DNA from: Cognatundibacterium curvum
GTDB taxonomy: Bacteria; Pseudomonadota; Gammaproteobacteria; Burkholderiales; Burkholderiaceae_D
NCBI RefSeq assembly: GCF_014284235.1
Contig: NZ_JACOGD010000001.1
Location: 434,001 to 498,000 of the forward strand
Direction of reading: 5' to 3'
Length of the DNA stretch: 64,000 nt
The notes below the pieces were generated by a model. It had not been told where the DNA came from. It ran no database searches and worked only from the letters and a program-made list of their open reading frames with translations. The position numbers were made by a program, and so were the translations under genes. Of the stretch, positions 62,427 through 64,000 are shown one piece after another. Position 1 is the stretch's first letter. Every line of letters begins with the position of its first letter.

Positions 62427-63371
62427 TCAGGAGGATTCCGGGCTGCCATAGGCTTCGGGAACTTTACCGGCAAAATGATTGAGCTTGCCAAACTGCGATG
62501 CCACAATTCTGGCCCAGCGAAACGCACGCTGAGGTGCAAATAAAATCAATAAGGCCACACACAGCATGCCTATCAATGCCTGCAGTATTGCGCGCAGCCC
62601 TAGCCAGCAAGCCCTTAGCGGACGCTGTGCTGCAGGTGTCATTAGTAATTCGGTACGCATAAACAGTTGTCCGGTCCGGAATGAGCGCTGCAATAACCAT
62701 TTCCGCGTAGCGCGCTCCGCGGGAACCGATTCAAACACAGGCGCATCATCGCACCAGATCATTTTCGCACCTGCCATGTCGAGACGGCGAAATAAGACAG
62801 AATCTTCACCACCGGTACGCCCGAAAGCAGGATCAAACACCGCACCATTCTGCGCCTGAGCCAGTAACACACTGCGCCTGACCAAGACATTACCGCTGCG
62901 TGCATCATGGTGATCAATGACCGTCCCATTCGGCAAGCGCCGTCTCTCAAAATAGCCACCGCGCCTGACCCATTCCGGCGTACTTGCATCGTATTCGGGC
63001 ACCACAGGCGCAAACACCACATCCGCCTGATAACTGCGTTGCGCATTTCTAAGTTCGCGTAACCAGGAACTCTGAGGGTATTCATCATCATCGACCATGC
63101 ATATCCACTCGCCTTGCGCAGCACTAATCGCTACATTTCGGGCCAGTGAAATATTGGAGACAGGTAAATGGATAAATGTCAGGCGCTCGCCAAACAAGGC
63201 TGCCTGCTTCTGCAATTCGGACTGAGCCGAATGAGCTGGATCGTTGTCTACCACGATAATCTGCAAGGTGACATCCTGAATATCCTGCATCCGTATTGCA
63301 TTCAGCAGGCGTGCCAACAATTGGGGACGCTTAAATGTACAGATACAGATACTGATACTGATTTCGACCAT
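62427..63371 (-). CDS. Family 2 glycosyltransferase
   Basis: The 314-residue protein has a GT-A fold with 'ISICICTFKRPQLLARLLNAI', 'IIVVDNDPAHSAQ', and the metal-binding DXD-like 'WICMVDDDEYPQSSWL'. 'DPAFGRTGGEDSVLFRRL' carries the probable catalytic acidic residues. A C-terminal hydrophobic segment (about 260-285) may anchor it to the membrane. It begins one base after the kinase-like gene, so they are surely co-transcribed. The sugar is unknown. Confidence 0.92.
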   Translation of the reverse strand: MVEISISICICTFKRPQLLARLLNAIRMQDIQDVTLQIIVVDNDPAHSAQSELQKQAALFGERLTFIHLPVSNISLARNVAISAAQGEWICMVDDDEYPQSSWLRELRNAQRSYQADVVFAPVVPEYDASTPEWVRRGGYFERRRLPNGTVIDHHDARSGNVLVRRSVLLAQAQNGAVFDPAFGRTGGEDSVLFRRLDMAGAKMIWCDDAPVFESVPAERATRKWLLQRSFRTGQLFMRTELLMTPAAQRPLRACWLGLRAILQALIGMLCVALLILFAPQRAFRWARIVASQFGKLNHFAGKVPEAYGSPESS

Positions 63372-63372
63372 G

Positions 63373-64000
63373 TCAGTTTTTGCGTTTTGCGTTTTTTTTG
63401 CGACGACCTGGCATCCAGTTCAATACAGTCTGGAACCAGCGTTTTTTTTGCAGCGACTGGTATTCGTTGTACACCGTACCGGCAATATCAACACCCGCTG
63501 CCTGCATGTCATTTTTGACCTGACGCAAATCACTGATACGGGTCAGGTCCTTTTTCGCCACCAGCAATGCGGTACCGACCTGATGCGCGAGCATCTGTGC
63601 ATCGGAGGCATTGCCTGATGCATGGGTATCGACCACAAATGCATCAAAGTCTGCATAGCAGCTGTCCAGCAAATCTTTGATACGCGGGACTTGCAATAAC
63701 TCCAGCGGATTTGGTGGTCGTGGCCCCGATGGCAATAACTGTAGTCCTGGTAATAAGGGGATCAATACTTCATCGAGCTGCTGACGCCCTGCCAGTACCG
63801 ATGACAAGCCATCGGGCGAGCCCAGCGCAAAGAACTGATGCAGGCTGCCGCTACGCAAATCGCCATCAATTAACAGTGTACGCCGCCCTACCTGTGACAA
63901 GGCTATCGCGAGGCTCACCGCCATATAGCTTTTCCCCTCACCGCTTGCGGAGCTGACGACCGCAATCCGGATTTTGTCAGCCGTATCAAATTTCAATAGC
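63373..64000 (-). CDS. Polysaccharide tyrosine autokinase-like ATPase (CpsD/EpsG type), 5' end outside window
   Basis: The frame stays open to the right edge ('LLKFDTADKI...'). The first possible start inside the window is a TTG at 63996, so the gene probably begins outside. The visible 207 residues form a BY-kinase domain: Walker A 'SSASGEGKSYMAVSLA', Walker A' 'TLLIDGDLRSGSLHQFF' and Walker B 'DAFVVDTHAS'. Partners of chain-length proteins with this domain control exopolysaccharide length. The C terminus ends in basic residues ('GRRKKNAKRKN') and lacks the tyrosine cluster usual in BY-kinases, as in the EpsG group. It is the first gene in the visible part of the locus. Confidence 0.85.
   Translation of the reverse strand, partial: LLKFDTADKIRIAVVSSASGEGKSYMAVSLAIALSQVGRRTLLIDGDLRSGSLHQFFALGSPDGLSSVLAGRQQLDEVLIPLLPGLQLLPSGPRPPNPLELLQVPRIKDLLDSCYADFDAFVVDTHASGNASDAQMLAHQVGTALLVAKKDLTRISDLRQVKNDMQAAGVDIAGTVYNEYQSLQKKRWFQTVLNWMPGRRKKNAKRKN

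Overview
This window looks like chromosome from a betaproteobacterium of the order Burkholderiales, most likely family Oxalobacteraceae (an Undibacterium- or Herminiimonas-like organism). This is inferred from gene order and from protein resemblance recalled from memory, not from a database search. The supporting blocks are smc-zipA-ligA(-galU), dapC-dapD-pilU-yffB-like-dapE-prmB, yciV-yciO-site-2 protease, dapA-bamC and trpF-trpB-trpA-accD-folC-SPOR-cvpA-purF. Base composition is moderate throughout. I see no rRNA, tRNA, insertion sequence, prophage or CRISPR array, so most of the window reads as core genome.

Layout. 1-1041 is the 3' end of a large Pls/PosA-type peptide synthetase gene. 1195-1542 holds a small unknown gene with a LexA-type SOS box upstream. 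1689-9601 is a leftward operon for chromosome organisation, division, DNA ligation and UDP-glucose synthesis. 9961-15943 is a rightward lysine/diaminopimelate block that also carries pilU, an ArsC/Spx-like gene and prmB. 16209-22131 carries an ABC-F ATPase, metY, an MtfA-like peptidase, OsmC and pirin. 22260-26461 carries a nitroreductase, an unknown protein with a PD-(D/E)XK-like pattern, a divergent 55-residue gene, a DinG/YoaA helicase and a YdcH-like protein. 26545-32879 carries a PP2C phosphatase, a FimV-like protein, trmJ, suhB and rhlE. 33314-40666 carries mutS, slyD, the ribosomal oxygenase gene, an Ala/Pro-rich lipoprotein, bamC and dapA. 40761-46040 carries a methyltransferase, a site-2-protease homologue that has lost its metal ligands, yciO, a PHP phosphatase and a TonB-dependent receptor. 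46349-54735 is the leftward trp-acc-fol-cvpA-purF block. 54893-64000 combines a WecG/TagA transferase and isocitrate lyase with one edge of an exopolysaccharide locus.

How the genes work together. dapC, dapD, dapE and dapA supply four steps of the succinylase route to meso-diaminopimelate and lysine. zipA, smc, the SPOR protein and cvpA concern division, chromosome organisation and the envelope. ligA, mutS, yoaA and the SOS-box gene concern DNA maintenance. prmB and the ribosomal oxygenase modify ribosomal proteins, while trmJ modifies tRNA. Genes from 57563 to the right edge are likely to make, modify or trim a surface polysaccharide.

The points I would look at first are: (1) the site-2-protease family protein at 41346-42002, whose three expected zinc ligands are all replaced; (2) the small SOS-box gene at 1195-1422; (3) a FimV-like gene whose only start compatible with a signal peptide appears to be ATT; (4) the unknown PD-(D/E)XK-like protein and the divergent 55-residue gene beside it; (5) a hairpin with a U tract that overlaps the folC ribosome-binding region.
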